A stretch of 64,000 nt of DNA from Cryptosporangium arvum DSM 44712 (lineage in GTDB: Bacteria; Actinomycetota; Actinomycetes; Mycobacteriales; Cryptosporangiaceae). The DNA is taken from the NCBI RefSeq assembly GCF_000585375.1, contig NZ_KK073874.1, positions 1,922,001 to 1,986,000 of the forward strand, read 5' to 3'. The notes beneath the pieces are model-generated. The model ran no database searches. It worked only from the letters and a program-made list of their open reading frames with translations, and was not told the origin of the DNA. Position 1 is the first letter of the stretch, and every line of letters begins with the position of its first letter. This document shows positions 15,461-23,802 of the stretch, in pieces. A program made the translations under genes and the position numbers.

Positions 15461-16788
15461 GGAGAGGTCTCCTCGGTCTTCGGGGCACGGTTCGATGGGG
15501 GGTTCAGCGAAGCGAGATATGCGTTGTAGGCGGCCAGCTGCTCGTCCGCGGGGTCGGCGTTCTCCACCGCCGCCGGCCGGTAGTGCCGCCGCACCCGGAC
15601 CATCCGCGGCGCTCCCTCGGTTCCGGAGCCGTCCACACCGGCACCCGCCCCAGGACCGCCCGCCCCCACAGCCACGCCCATGCCACCAAGATCCGCGCCG
15701 CTTCCGGTCGCGCTGTCCGTGCCGCTCAGGGTCGCACCGTCCGTGCCGCTCCCGGTCGCACCGTCCGTGCCGCTTCCGGTCGCACCGTCCGTGCCGCTTC
15801 CGGTCGCACCGTCCGTGCCGCTTCCGGTCGCGCCGTTCAGGGGCGCACCGGCCGCGCCACTCGCACGAACAGCGCTTTCGCCGCTCGTGGTGCCTTCGCC
15901 GCCCGCGTTAGCAGCACTCCTGGGGCTCGCGGTAGCAGCACTTTCGCTGCACGAGACAGGAGCGCTCGCGGCAGCATCGCTCTTGCTGCTCGCGGCCGCA
16001 GCGTTCGCGCCGCTCACATGATCAGCGCGCCCGCCGCTCCCGGTGACAGCGCCTCCGCCGGTGGCAGTAGCAGCGCCTCCGCCGGTGGCAGTAGCAGCGC
16101 CTTCGCCGCTCGCGGTGGCAGCGCCTCCGCCGGTCGCGATAGCAGTACTCCCAGGGGTCGCGGCAGCAGCGCTTTCGCTGTTGACGGGCCTAGCGCTCGC
16201 GGCGTTCACATGATCAGCGCCTTCACCGCTCGCGGTGGCAGCGCCTTCGCCGCTCGTGGCAGCGGTACTCCCAGGGCTCGCGGCAGCAGGACCTTCGCCG
16301 CTCGCGGGCGCAGCGCTCGTGCCGCTCACGTTCACCGCGCCAGCCCGTGCCGCGCCACCGTCCGTCGACCCACCGCCCACGTTCGCCGTTGTCGTGCCTG
16401 CGCCGCTTCGCTCCGTGCTGGACCCGTCGGCCGCGCGGGCGCCGACAGCACGGGCGCCGACAGCACGGGCGCCGACAGCACGGGAGTCGACCGCGCGAGC
16501 GCCACCAGCGCGGGCGCCACCGCTCCGGGCGCCACCGCGCCGGGCGCCGACCGCGCGGGGAGCCTCGGTCGGGGGGTGTAGTTCGAGGCGGAGCATGCGA
16601 TACCACGCGTACCCGACAAAGGCCGCGAATGCCGGCCACTGCAGTGCGTATCCCAGGTTCTGGGCGGTGCCGCTGAGTGAATGCGCGCGCCCCCACTGCC
16701 ACCAGGCGAGCCCGAGACAGATCCCGATCAGCACGATCGCCACGGCGTGGCGCACCAGCCACCGCCGGGAGAGAAGAAGCGACCGCAC
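15457..16788 (-). CDS. Membrane protein expanded by long Ala/Gly/Ser/Thr repeats
   Basis: 443 residues. The first 75 or so (two membrane segments with CLGLAWWQWGRAHSLSGTAQ and LQWPAFAAFVGYAWYRMLRL) and the last 45 (ending DEQLAAYNAYLASLNPP) match a small actinobacterial membrane protein usually found next to a DUF3817 gene. Between them lies about 300 residues of low complexity: five-residue AVGAR units, then mixed Ser/Gly/Thr/Glu stretches, then eight-residue GTDGATGS units. The normal family member is, from memory, far shorter. The reading frame stays intact through all repeats. The start is GTG 16788. A glucitol-operon regulator label sometimes given to this family is not supported by its sequence. 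Confidence 0.75.
   Translation of the reverse strand: MRSLLLSRRWLVRHAVAIVLIGICLGLAWWQWGRAHSLSGTAQNLGYALQWPAFAAFVGYAWYRMLRLELHPPTEAPRAVGARRGGARSGGARAGGARAVDSRAVGARAVGARAVGARAADGSSTERSGAGTTTANVGGGSTDGGAARAGAVNVSGTSAAPASGEGPAAASPGSTAATSGEGAATASGEGADHVNAASARPVNSESAAAATPGSTAIATGGGAATASGEGAATATGGGAATATGGGAVTGSGGRADHVSGANAAAASSKSDAAASAPVSCSESAATASPRSAANAGGEGTTSGESAVRASGAAGAPLNGATGSGTDGATGSGTDGATGSGTDGATGSGTDGATLSGTDSATGSGADLGGMGVAVGAGGPGAGAGVDGSGTEGAPRMVRVRRHYRPAAVENADPADEQLAAYNAYLASLNPPSNRAPKTEETSP
15706..15825 (-). repeat. Five 24-bp tandem repeats inside a coding region
   Basis: Five consecutive 24-bp units, starting at 15706, 15730, 15754, 15778 and 15802, share GGTCGCACCGTCCGTGCCGC. They encode the eight-residue unit GTDGATGS on the minus strand. 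The last three copies are identical and the outer ones slightly degraded, as expected for slippage or unequal recombination. The unit length is a multiple of three, so copy changes preserve the frame. Confidence 0.92.
16437..16496 (-). repeat. 15-bp tandem repeats inside the same coding region
   Basis: Three identical 15-bp units GGGCGCCGACAGCAC (16437-16451, 16452-16466, 16467-16481) plus a degenerate fourth encode repeated AVGAR. Further 24-bp units occur around 16040-16130. The whole stretch from about 15690 to 16560 is made of related short repeats. Confidence 0.88.
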
Positions 16789-16810
16789 AACCCGAAGGCT
16801 ACTCGAATGC

Positions 16811-17230
16811 CTACGCGAGGTCGAAGAGTGCGTCCACCCCGGTGATCTCCAGTATCCGGGTGGCCGTCGGCGACGGGCGCGACACCTGGAACTTGCCGCC
16901 GGCGTTGCGGGCCTCGTGCCACAGCGTCACCAGCACGCCCAGCCCGGTCGAGTCGAGGAACGTCACCTCGGCCAGGTCGACGGTGAGCGTGGGGGCGGAG
17001 TGCGCCTGCCGGAGCGCGGACGTCGCGGCCGAGCGGAGCCGACCGGCGGTGTCGAGATCGAGCGCGCCGCTCGCGCGCAGAACGGTCTCGCTCCCGACCT
17101 GTTCGATCGTGAGCGACCACGGCGTGCTGTCCAGCGTCGGCTCCTTCCGGACAGAGACGGCGACACCGACTCTAACGGCGTCCCTTCCGTGCCGGTCGTA
17201 GAGCGACCGCGGTCGGTCAGGTATCGGCAT
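16811..17230 (-). CDS. STAS-domain anti-anti-sigma factor
   Basis: A 139-residue protein with a canonical STAS domain: VLRASGALDLDTAGRLRSAA, then TVDLAEVTFLDSTGLGVLVT. The DSTGLG loop carries the Ser phosphorylated in RsbV/SpoIIAA-type antagonists, unlike the degenerate loop of the STAS protein at 11309-11686. The N-terminal 35 residues precede the domain; ATG 17230 is the only good start codon and overlaps the PlsC-like gene by 14 bases. It probably works in partner switching with a kinase and sigma factor encoded elsewhere. Confidence 0.88.
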   Translation of the reverse strand: MPIPDRPRSLYDRHGRDAVRVGVAVSVRKEPTLDSTPWSLTIEQVGSETVLRASGALDLDTAGRLRSAATSALRQAHSAPTLTVDLAEVTFLDSTGLGVLVTLWHEARNAGGKFQVSRPSPTATRILEITGVDALFDLA

Positions 17231-17900
17231 CGGGGTCCGCGTTCCGTTTCGGAGCGTAATGGGGGACGTACTCCTGGCCCGACAGCTCGCCGATGGCGGC
17301 CACGATCTGGTCGGTAACCGCCCGCCGGGCCCTCGCCTTCCCGGCCTGCCCCTTGAAGTCCTCGAACGTCATCGGCGGCCCGAACCGGATTCCGACCTTC
17401 ACCGGCCGCGGAACCCGGCTGCCGGGCGGGAGCGCGCGCTCGGTGTTGAGCATCGCGACCGGCACGACCGGTACGTCGGCGGTCAGCGCGAGCCACGCCA
17501 CCCCGGTGCGGCCCCGGTACAGCCGCGCGTCGGGGGAGCGCGTGCCCTCCGGGTAGATGCCGAACAGGCCACCGGCCTTCAGGACGCCGAGGCTCGCGTC
17601 CAGCGCTTCCTGCGCGGCCCGGTTGTTGCCCCGGTTCACCGGCAGCTGCCCGGAGTTGCGCATGAACCGGGCGGTCAGCCGGTCGATCGGGCGGGTGCCG
17701 GTGAAGTACTCCTGCTTCGCCACGAAAATGACGTCCCGGTCGAGGACGAGGGGCAGGAACACCGAGTCCATGATCGAGAGATGGTTCGAGGCGAGGATGG
17801 CCGCCCCGCTCTCCGGGACGTACTGCCGTCCTTCGACCCACGGACGAAACGCGAGGTGGAGGATGGGGCCACCGACCTTCTTACTCAGGTCGTACGCCAT
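17217..17900 (-). CDS. PlsC-type 1-acylglycerol-3-phosphate acyltransferase
   Basis: A 227-residue membrane-associated acyltransferase that adds a fatty acyl chain to lysophosphatidate or a related lipid. The catalytic NHLSIMD (HX4D), FVAKQEYF, NRGN and IYPEGTRSPD motifs are all in the family order. The start at ATG 17900 is backed by AGAGGAGGAGC just upstream; the longer frame to 18011 has no such site. It opens a leftward group with a STAS gene and two membrane protein genes. Acyl donor and exact acceptor are unknown. Confidence 0.92.
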   Translation of the reverse strand: MAYDLSKKVGGPILHLAFRPWVEGRQYVPESGAAILASNHLSIMDSVFLPLVLDRDVIFVAKQEYFTGTRPIDRLTARFMRNSGQLPVNRGNNRAAQEALDASLGVLKAGGLFGIYPEGTRSPDARLYRGRTGVAWLALTADVPVVPVAMLNTERALPPGSRVPRPVKVGIRFGPPMTFEDFKGQAGKARARRAVTDQIVAAIGELSGQEYVPHYAPKRNADPDADT

Positions 17901-18011
17901 GGGGAGCTCCTCCTCTGGCACCGCAGTGATTCCGGGTAACCCTACGGCTCCGAGCTTGGGGGCATGGTGGCCGGGCGTCGCCCAACATCGGAAAATAGTG
18001 ACCCTTGGCAC

Positions 18012-19184
18012 TTAGAAAGTAACGGAGAGTTCCTCTTCGTCCCGGTGGAGAAGGTCCGTATCGCGGTGAATCGCCGCGTTCAACGTGGACAGCCGCGCCC
18101 CCGATCCGCCCCACCGGCCGGCGACGATCTCGGCCGCGATGCTCACCGCGGTCTCCTCGGGCGTGCGCGCTCCCAGATCGAGCCCGATCGGCGACGCCAG
18201 GCGAGCGGACTCCTCGGCGGTGAGCCCGGCCTCGCGGAGGCGCTGCAACCGGTCCTCGTGGGTACGTCGTGACCCCATCGCGCCGACGTAAGCGGCGGGT
18301 ATCCGCAGTGCCACCTCGAGTACCGGGACGTCGAACTTCGGATCGTGGGTGAGCACGCACAGCACGGCCCGCTCGTCCACGCGCCCGGCGTCCGCCTCGG
18401 CCCGCAGGTACCGGTGCGGCCACTCGACGACCACCTCGTCGGCGTCCGGGAAGCGCTTGGCGGTGGCGAACACCGGCCGGGCGTCGCAGACCGTCACCCG
18501 GTAGCCGAGGAACGCGCCGATCCGGGCCAGCGCGGCGGCGAAGTCGATCGCCCCGAACACGATCATCCGGGGCCGCGGAGCGAACGAGGACACGAACAGG
18601 GTCAGATCGTCGCCGCGGCGCTCGCCGTCGTGACCGTAGTGGACGGTGGTGGTGCGACCGGTCGCGAGCAGGCCGCGGACGTCGTCGGTGACCGCCTCGT
18701 CGAGCCGGGCGGAGCCGAGCGAACCGGCGACCCGGTCGGGCCAGACCACCAGCCGGTGGCCCACCCGGTCGTCACCGGTCGGCGCCGCCGCGCTGGCGAC
18801 GCACGTCACCACCGCGACCGGCGCACCGTCGCGGACCGAGGCCACCACGTCGCCGAACTCCGGGTACGACTCCCTGTCGATCCGCTCGACCCAGATGTCG
18901 AGGATGCCGCCGCAGGTCAGGCCGACCGCGAACGCGTCGTCGTCGGAGACGCCGTAGCGCTCCAGGCCGGGCGAGCCGGTGGCGATCGCCTCCTGGGCGC
19001 GCTCGTAGACCGCGCCCTCCACACAACCGCCGGAGACGCTGCCCACCGCGGTGCCGTCGGGGCCGACGAGCATCGACGCACCCGCCGGTCGGGGCGCGCT
19101 CTTCCAGGTGGCCACGACCGTGCCGACGCCTACCGACTTACCGGCGTCCCACCAGCCGAACAGATCGTCGAGTACCTCACGCAT
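18012..19184 (-). CDS. XdhC/CoxI-family molybdenum-cofactor protein
   Basis: A 390-residue two-domain protein. The N-terminal XdhC/CoxI domain has GTVVATWKSAPRPAGASM and GSVSGGCVEGAVYERAQEA. The C-terminal Rossmann domain has the VFGAIDFAAALARIGAFLGY pattern and ends with YVGAMGSRRTHEDRLQRL and SPIGLDLGARTPEETAVSIA. Members bind and sulfurate the molybdenum cofactor before insertion into xanthine-dehydrogenase-type enzymes. No molybdenum hydroxylase genes are in the window, so its client is elsewhere. A small membrane protein gene lies 45 bases upstream on the same strand. Confidence 0.92.
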   Translation of the reverse strand: MREVLDDLFGWWDAGKSVGVGTVVATWKSAPRPAGASMLVGPDGTAVGSVSGGCVEGAVYERAQEAIATGSPGLERYGVSDDDAFAVGLTCGGILDIWVERIDRESYPEFGDVVASVRDGAPVAVVTCVASAAAPTGDDRVGHRLVVWPDRVAGSLGSARLDEAVTDDVRGLLATGRTTTVHYGHDGERRGDDLTLFVSSFAPRPRMIVFGAIDFAAALARIGAFLGYRVTVCDARPVFATAKRFPDADEVVVEWPHRYLRAEADAGRVDERAVLCVLTHDPKFDVPVLEVALRIPAAYVGAMGSRRTHEDRLQRLREAGLTAEESARLASPIGLDLGARTPEETAVSIAAEIVAGRWGGSGARLSTLNAAIHRDTDLLHRDEEELSVTF

Positions 19185-19229
19185 ACGCCATCACCCCGAC
19201 ACCACTATTACCCGTTCCGGGGGCAGAAG

Positions 19230-19445
19230 CTACGCGGCGTTCACGTTGTAGACGAAGCCGTAGAACACGCCGCCGAGGATCAGCGCTCCGATGCCGATGA
19301 AAAACACCCGGTTCCGGAAGGACATCCCTTTCATCCACTTGCGCTGGAACCAGTTGAGCAGCAGCCCGGCGAGGATGACGAACACGATGATGACGATGGC
19401 GCGAGGGTTGTTCTCCAAGCCGCCGGCGTCCTGACCGAGCTGCAC
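19230..19445 (-). CDS. Small two-helix membrane protein
   Basis: 71 residues from GTG 19445, chosen because GGGAGGA sits about 6 bases upstream. The longer in-frame extension is charged, lacks a ribosome site and runs into the divergent promoter. Two hydrophobic segments (AIVIIVFVILAGLLLNWF and VFFIGIGALILGGVFYGFVY) flank a basic loop, QRKWMKGMSFRNR. The function is unknown. It is probably cotranscribed with the XdhC gene. Confidence 0.7.
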   Translation of the reverse strand: MQLGQDAGGLENNPRAIVIIVFVILAGLLLNWFQRKWMKGMSFRNRVFFIGIGALILGGVFYGFVYNVNAA

Positions 19446-19528
19446 GCGACTCCTCCCAGTGACGAGATGCTTCCTCAAAGTTACTTCGGGATCGAGGGCC
19501 CCGGGTCCACTCGCGCAGGGTAGTGGGG

Positions 19529-19924
19529 ATGAACGAACATGAGCCCATGGCATCCCGCTGGAAGAAGGCGTCCCCGGTCCTGCTCGCCGGTGGGCTCGCG
19601 ACGATCGGCGTGCTCCACTTCGTCGCGCCGAAGCCGTTCACGCGCATCGTCCCGAGGGCCCTGCCCAACCCGGAGGCGCTGGTGGCCATCAGCGGCGCGG
19701 CCGAGCTGGCGTGCGCCGCGCTGGTGGCGATCCCCAGGACCCGGCGGTTCGGGGCGCTCGCGTCCGCCGCGTTGTTCGTCGGGGTCTACCCGGCCAACGT
19801 GCAGATGGCGGTCGACGCCAGCAGAACGTCGAACGCGACGTACAAGGCGATCGCCTACGGCCGCCTGCCGATGCAGTTCCCGCTCATCGCGTGGGCGCTC
19901 TCAGTGGCCCGTCCACGCGAGTAG
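19529..19924 (+). CDS. DoxX-like membrane protein
   Basis: About 131 residues with four hydrophobic segments and the pattern GVLHFVAPKPFTRIVPRALPNPEALVAISGAAELACAALV, which fits the DoxX-like family in actinomycetes (written here only in outline: HFxxPKPF followed by PxxLVxxSGxAEL). ATG 19529 is used; GTG 19523 and ATG 19547 are possible. The 3' end overlaps the convergent PHP gene by 24 bases. A redox or stress role is known for some relatives only. Confidence 0.75.
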   Translation: MNEHEPMASRWKKASPVLLAGGLATIGVLHFVAPKPFTRIVPRALPNPEALVAISGAAELACAALVAIPRTRRFGALASAALFVGVYPANVQMAVDASRTSNATYKAIAYGRLPMQFPLIAWALSVARPRE

Positions 19925-20941
19925 GTCCTCGGCCGACCAGGTGTTGATCACCCGGGCGGGGTCGACGCCGCACTGGGCCGCCCGGGCGCACCCGTAGGGC
20001 TGCCAGTCGAGCTGGCCCGGTGCGTGCGCGTCGGTGTCGATCGCGAAGTGGCACCCGGCCTCGACGGCCAGCCGGAGCAGGCGCTTCGGCGGGTCGAGCC
20101 GTTCCGGCCGCGAGTTGATCTCCACCGCGACGCCGCGCTCGGCGCACGCGGCGAACACCGCGTCGGCGTCGAACTGGCTCTCGGGGCGTTTGCCCTGACC
20201 GGTGGATTCGCGGCCGGTCACCAGGCGCCCGGTGCAGTGCCCGAGCACGTCGGTGTGCGGGTTCCCGATCGCGGCCAGCATGCGCTTGGTCATCGTGTCG
20301 GCCGGGTCACGCAGCTTCGAGTGCACGCTGGCCACGACGACGTCGAGCCGGGCCAGCAGCTCGTCGGACTGGTCGAGCGACCCGTCGTCGAGGATGTCGA
20401 CCTCGATGCCGGTGAGGATGCGGAACGGTGCGAGCTCCCGGTTCAGCTCGGCCACCACGTCGAGCTGCTCGCGCAGCCGCGCGGCCGACAGGCCGTTGGC
20501 GACGGTCAGCCGCGGCGAGTGATCGGTGAGGACGACGTACTGGTGGCCGATGCTGCGCGCCGCCTCGGCCATCTCCCGGATCGGCGAACCGCCGTCGGAC
20601 CAGTCGGAGTGCGTGTGGCAGTCACCACGCAGCAGCGCGCGCAGCTCGGCCCCGGCCTCGTCGACCGAGGTGCCCGCGGTGGCCTCCAGCCGGCGCAGGT
20701 ACACCGGCTCCTCGCCGGCCAGCGACTCGGCCACGCACCGCGCGGTGACGTCGCCGATGCCTGGCAGCTTCTTGAGCGTCCCGGCGGTGGCGCGCTCGCT
20801 CAACTCGTCCGCGTCGAGCTTCTCCACGGCCGCGGCGGCCGAGCGGAACGCCCGGACCCGGTAGGTGGCTTCGTGTGCGCGTTCCAGCAGGAACGCGATG
20901 CGCCGCAGGTCGGCGACCGGGTCACGAGTGGCGTCCGTCAC
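19901..20941 (-). CDS. PHP-domain phosphoesterase with N-terminal HhH (PolX C-half-like)
   Basis: 346 residues. The N-terminal 90 are helical, with a helix-hairpin-helix motif KLPGIGDVTARCVAESLAG resembling the DNA-binding part of family-X polymerases. The C-terminal PHP domain has DCHTHSDWSDG, VLTDHSPR, GIEVDIL, VASVHS, GHCTGR, EINSRPERLDPP and DTDAHAPG, which supply the metal-binding residues. There is no nucleotidyl-transferase palm, so it is not a polymerase; a phosphoesterase or nuclease acting on DNA is likely. GTG 20941 is the only suitable start, with AGGT upstream. A much longer open frame continuing upstream is an artefact of high GC. Confidence 0.88.
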   Translation of the reverse strand: MTDATRDPVADLRRIAFLLERAHEATYRVRAFRSAAAAVEKLDADELSERATAGTLKKLPGIGDVTARCVAESLAGEEPVYLRRLEATAGTSVDEAGAELRALLRGDCHTHSDWSDGGSPIREMAEAARSIGHQYVVLTDHSPRLTVANGLSAARLREQLDVVAELNRELAPFRILTGIEVDILDDGSLDQSDELLARLDVVVASVHSKLRDPADTMTKRMLAAIGNPHTDVLGHCTGRLVTGRESTGQGKRPESQFDADAVFAACAERGVAVEINSRPERLDPPKRLLRLAVEAGCHFAIDTDAHAPGQLDWQPYGCARAAQCGVDPARVINTWSAEDLLAWTGH

Positions 20942-20974
20942 GAGCTCACCGTACCTGTGTGAAACCCTTGCACC

Positions 20975-21754
20975 ATGACCTCGCGCAAGAGCATCGACTG
21001 CTGGCTGATGGACATGGACGGCGTCCTGGTGCACGAGGGCGTCCCGGTGCCCGGTGCGCCGGAGTTCCTCGGGAAACTGGTCGAGAAGGGCCGTCCGCAC
21101 CTGGTGCTGACGAACAACTCGATCTACACGCCGCGTGACCTCTCGGCGCGGCTGCAGCGGGCCGGTATCAACGTGCCGGCGGAGTCGATCTGGACCTCGG
21201 CGCTGGCCACCGCGAAGTTCCTGGAGGACCAGCGTCCGGGCGGCACGGCGCACGTGGTCGGAGAGGCCGGTCTCACGACCGCGCTGCACGAGATCGGGTA
21301 CGTCCTCACCGACGCCGACCCCGACTACGTCGTGCTGGGGGAGACCCGGAACTACAGCTTCGAGGCGATCACGACCGCGATCCGGCTGATCGACCGGGGT
21401 GCGCGGTTCATCGCGACGAACCCCGACCCGACCGGACCGTCGCACGAGGGCGCGCTCCCGGCCACCGGGGCGGTCGCCGCGCTGATCAGCAAGGCCACCG
21501 GCGTCGAGCCGTACTTCGTCGGCAAGCCGAACCCGCTGATGATGCGCTCGGCGCTCAACGCGGTCGACGGGCACAGCGAGAGCACGGTGATGATCGGCGA
21601 CCGGATGGACACCGACGTCATCGCCGGCATGGAGGCCGGGCTGGAGACCGTTCTCGTGCTGACCGGCGTCACCCGGGCCGAGGACGTGAACCGGTTCCCC
21701 TTCCGCCCCTCCCGCATCCTGAACTCGGTCGCGGATCTCGTCGACGAGGTCTGA
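20975..21754 (+). CDS. HAD-IIA family phosphatase (NagD-like)
   Basis: 259 residues. The HAD motifs are clear: [11 protein letters not shown] (nucleophile Asp), VLTNNS, the Lys in FVGKPNP and [11 protein letters not shown]. The cap domain between motifs II and III is of the IIA type, like NagD and 4-nitrophenylphosphatases, which dephosphorylate nucleotides or small sugar phosphates. ATG 20975 lies 33 bases from the divergent PHP start, so the two share a compact promoter region. The physiological substrate is unknown. Confidence 0.93.
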   Translation: MTSRKSIDCWLMDMDGVLVHEGVPVPGAPEFLGKLVEKGRPHLVLTNNSIYTPRDLSARLQRAGINVPAESIWTSALATAKFLEDQRPGGTAHVVGEAGLTTALHEIGYVLTDADPDYVVLGETRNYSFEAITTAIRLIDRGARFIATNPDPTGPSHEGALPATGAVAALISKATGVEPYFVGKPNPLMMRSALNAVDGHSESTVMIGDRMDTDVIAGMEAGLETVLVLTGVTRAEDVNRFPFRPSRILNSVADLVDEV

Positions 21755-21775
21755 GCCGAGCGCGCCCATGGCACC

Positions 21776-22570
21776 ATGAGTGACGAGATGGAGCGGCGCG
21801 GCGAAGGCTCGGAACGGCGGCTGGCGACCCGTCCGGCCGGTGATCGTCGCGTCGCGCGGCGGCTGGCCAACCGCCAGGTCGTGGAGGACGCCGCGCTGCG
21901 ACTGTTCGCGCGGAACGGGTTCGAGGCCACCACCGTCGACGAGATCGCCGCCGCGGCCGGCGTCAGCGTGCGATCGTTCCACCACCACTTCCCGACGAAG
22001 CGCGACGTGCTGGTGGGGGACCTGAGCGGGCCGTCGGAGCGGCTGGCCGCGGCGCTGGCCGAGCAGCCAGAGGGGGCGCATCCGCTGGTGGCGTTCCGGG
22101 CCGCGTTGCGCACGGTCGGGCTGCAGAAGGACGCCGGTCATCGCGAGCGGATTCTGCTGCGGGCCCGCATCCTGCGTGCCGAGCCGCACCTGGTGCCGAT
22201 CGCGCACGAGTTGTTCCGCGGGTTCGGCCGGATCCTGGCCGAGGACGTCGCGCGGCGGTCCGGGCTCGACCCGGAGCGGGACGCGTACCCGCGGCTGGTC
22301 GCCGCGGTGGCGGTGGCCGCGCTCGGCGCGACGATGCTGTCGCTGGCGCCGGAGCGCTGCGATCAGGGTGCGCTCGAGGAGGCCATCGACAGCGCGTTCG
22401 ACTGCGTCCTGGCCGGGCTGCCGGCCCCGTGCGCCGCGAGCACCGCCCCGCCCGTCCGGGTCGCCGACTCCGCGCCGCCCGAGCCTCCCGCGCCCGCCGC
22501 CTCGAGCGGGTCGCCGGCCGCGTCGGCCGCGGGTGCGGACGGGAAGATGTGCAGGCCCAGCAGTACGTAG
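21776..22570 (+). CDS. TetR/AcrR-family transcriptional regulator
   Basis: 264 residues. The helix-turn-helix region is ALRLFARNGFEATTVDEIAA, then AAGVSVRSFHHHFPTKRDVL, a standard TetR DNA-binding domain starting near residue 35. The ligand domain runs to about residue 218. The last 45 residues are a Pro/Ala/Ser tail encoded antisense to the end of the PAP2-GtrA gene, a 208-base convergent overlap. It lies 21 bases after the HAD gene. Its target is not evident; the perfect inverted repeat upstream of the PAP2-GtrA gene is one candidate. Confidence 0.88.
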   Translation: MSDEMERRGEGSERRLATRPAGDRRVARRLANRQVVEDAALRLFARNGFEATTVDEIAAAAGVSVRSFHHHFPTKRDVLVGDLSGPSERLAAALAEQPEGAHPLVAFRAALRTVGLQKDAGHRERILLRARILRAEPHLVPIAHELFRGFGRILAEDVARRSGLDPERDAYPRLVAAVAVAALGATMLSLAPERCDQGALEEAIDSAFDCVLAGLPAPCAASTAPPVRVADSAPPEPPAPAASSGSPAASAAGADGKMCRPSST

Positions 22571-23655
22571 CGGGCCAGGCCGGCCACCGCGGACGCGGCG
22601 AGCATCACGGTCAGTTCGAGGGTGGCGCTCGCGTGCGGCACGGTCAGGTCGAGGACGAGCAGCGATCCGGTCGTGGCCACGTAGGAGATCAGCACGGTGC
22701 CGGCCGCGGCCACCCGGGGCAGGAGGCCGCCGCGGTCGCTGCGGAACACCCAGGAGCGGTTCGCCTCGTTGGAGGCCAGCGTGGAGATGATCGCGGCCAC
22801 GGTGTTCGCGGCGGCCGAGGGCATGAGTGCGAGCAGCGGCACGAAGATCACGACCGAGAGCAGCGTCGACGCCCCGCCGACGACGACGAACCGCATCATC
22901 GGCCACGCGTGCTCGCGTGCCACCGACACTGTCCGCGCCGCCGCCGCGGCCACCGCCCCCACCGGGACGGTGAAAGCCCGGGAGCGGGTGATCGCCAGCG
23001 CCAGGACCAGCAGGGCACACCCGACGACGGCGTCGAGCCAGTAGTGGTTCCCGGTCACGATCACGACGGCGACCGTGGTCACCGGGTGCAGCACCGCGAG
23101 CCACCGCCACGGGCCGCGCGCCACCCGGACGACCGCGAGCGCGACCAGCACCGCCCACGCCACGTGCAGCGACGGCATCGCGGCGAACTGGTTGGCCACC
23201 CCGGTGCCGACCGGCCCGTACACGGACTGCCCGTACACGTGCGCGGTGTCGACGATGCCGTGGCCGGCCAGCATCCGCGGCGGCGCCAGCGGGTAGAGGA
23301 CGTGCCCGACCAGCGCGAACCCGGTCAGCCAGGCGAGCGTCCGGCGGAACCACGGGTACCGCTCGGGGTGCCAGACGAACAGCCACACCAGCGCGGCCAC
23401 GGTCGCGGGGAAGTGCACCCCGGCGTAGTAGGAGTCGAAGAACTCGACGAGCGCCTGCCAGTGCAGCGCGGCCTGCTGGACGCTGTGCTCACTCGGTAGG
23501 TGCAGCCACCGCTCGAACGACCACACCGACTCGGCGTGGTCGAAGGCGGGGCCGGTGAGACGCGCGGCCACCACCCGCCCGCCCGCGTACGCGAGATAGA
23601 GCGCGGCGATCAACGGCACCTCGCGTAACGCGCGCTGCACCACGTCATTTCGCAC
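22363..23655 (-). CDS. PAP2 phosphatase-GtrA fusion membrane protein
   Basis: 430 residues in two parts. The N-terminal half is a PAP2/AUR1-like lipid phosphatase or phosphotransferase with LYPLAPPRML, FAAMPSLHVAWA and TGNHYWLDAVVG, including the catalytic histidines. From about residue 255 it is a GtrA-like four-helix domain (MRFVVVGGASTLLSVVIF, then LASNEANRSWVFRSDR); GtrA proteins move lipid-linked sugars or assist cell-wall glycan assembly. The C-terminus is a low-complexity tail overlapping the TetR gene. GTG 23655 is chosen because GAAGGAGGTG lies about 6 bases upstream; the ATG at 23697 would leave this site inside the gene. The fusion suggests recycling of a polyprenyl or lipid carrier. 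Confidence 0.88.
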   Translation of the reverse strand: MRNDVVQRALREVPLIAALYLAYAGGRVVAARLTGPAFDHAESVWSFERWLHLPSEHSVQQAALHWQALVEFFDSYYAGVHFPATVAALVWLFVWHPERYPWFRRTLAWLTGFALVGHVLYPLAPPRMLAGHGIVDTAHVYGQSVYGPVGTGVANQFAAMPSLHVAWAVLVALAVVRVARGPWRWLAVLHPVTTVAVVIVTGNHYWLDAVVGCALLVLALAITRSRAFTVPVGAVAAAAARTVSVAREHAWPMMRFVVVGGASTLLSVVIFVPLLALMPSAAANTVAAIISTLASNEANRSWVFRSDRGGLLPRVAAAGTVLISYVATTGSLLVLDLTVPHASATLELTVMLAASAVAGLARYVLLGLHIFPSAPAADAAGDPLEAAGAGGSGGAESATRTGGAVLAAHGAGSPARTQSNALSMASSSAP

Positions 23656-23676
23656 CCGGCCCACCTCCTTCGCATG

Positions 23677-23707
23677 GGAGACTACTGCGCAATGCAAAGT
23701 AGTCTCC
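23677..23707. promoter_or_regulatory. Perfect inverted repeat upstream of PAP2-GtrA gene
   Basis: GGAGACTACT (23677-23686) and AGTAGTCTCC (23698-23707) are exact complements separated by 11 bases. The repeat ends 22 bases upstream of the GTG start in an unusually AT-rich intergenic stretch. On the minus strand TACTTT within it resembles a -10 box, so a bound protein could block the promoter. The motif CAAAGT recurs near 23696, 23743 and 23778. Confidence 0.55.
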
Positions 23708-23802
23708 AGAGCGAAGCAGCTGGACCGGCATCATTGCTGGTCACAAAGTTACGGTCGCACTTATTTTCAGATTCTGCAAAGTTGCTTAGTACATGTTGTT
23801 CG

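Noticed and set aside
15706-16496. Possible CRISPR or IS-end repeats
   Set aside because: The repeats are in-frame codons of one gene, with lengths that are multiples of three, and have no spacers.
19901-23386. A minus-strand open frame of more than 1100 codons
   Set aside because: Only the first 1041 bases (PHP protein, ending at 20941) have coding character. The rest is antisense to the HAD and TetR genes and overlaps the PAP2-GtrA gene out of frame; it is rich in Arg, Pro, Ala and Gly without any domain.
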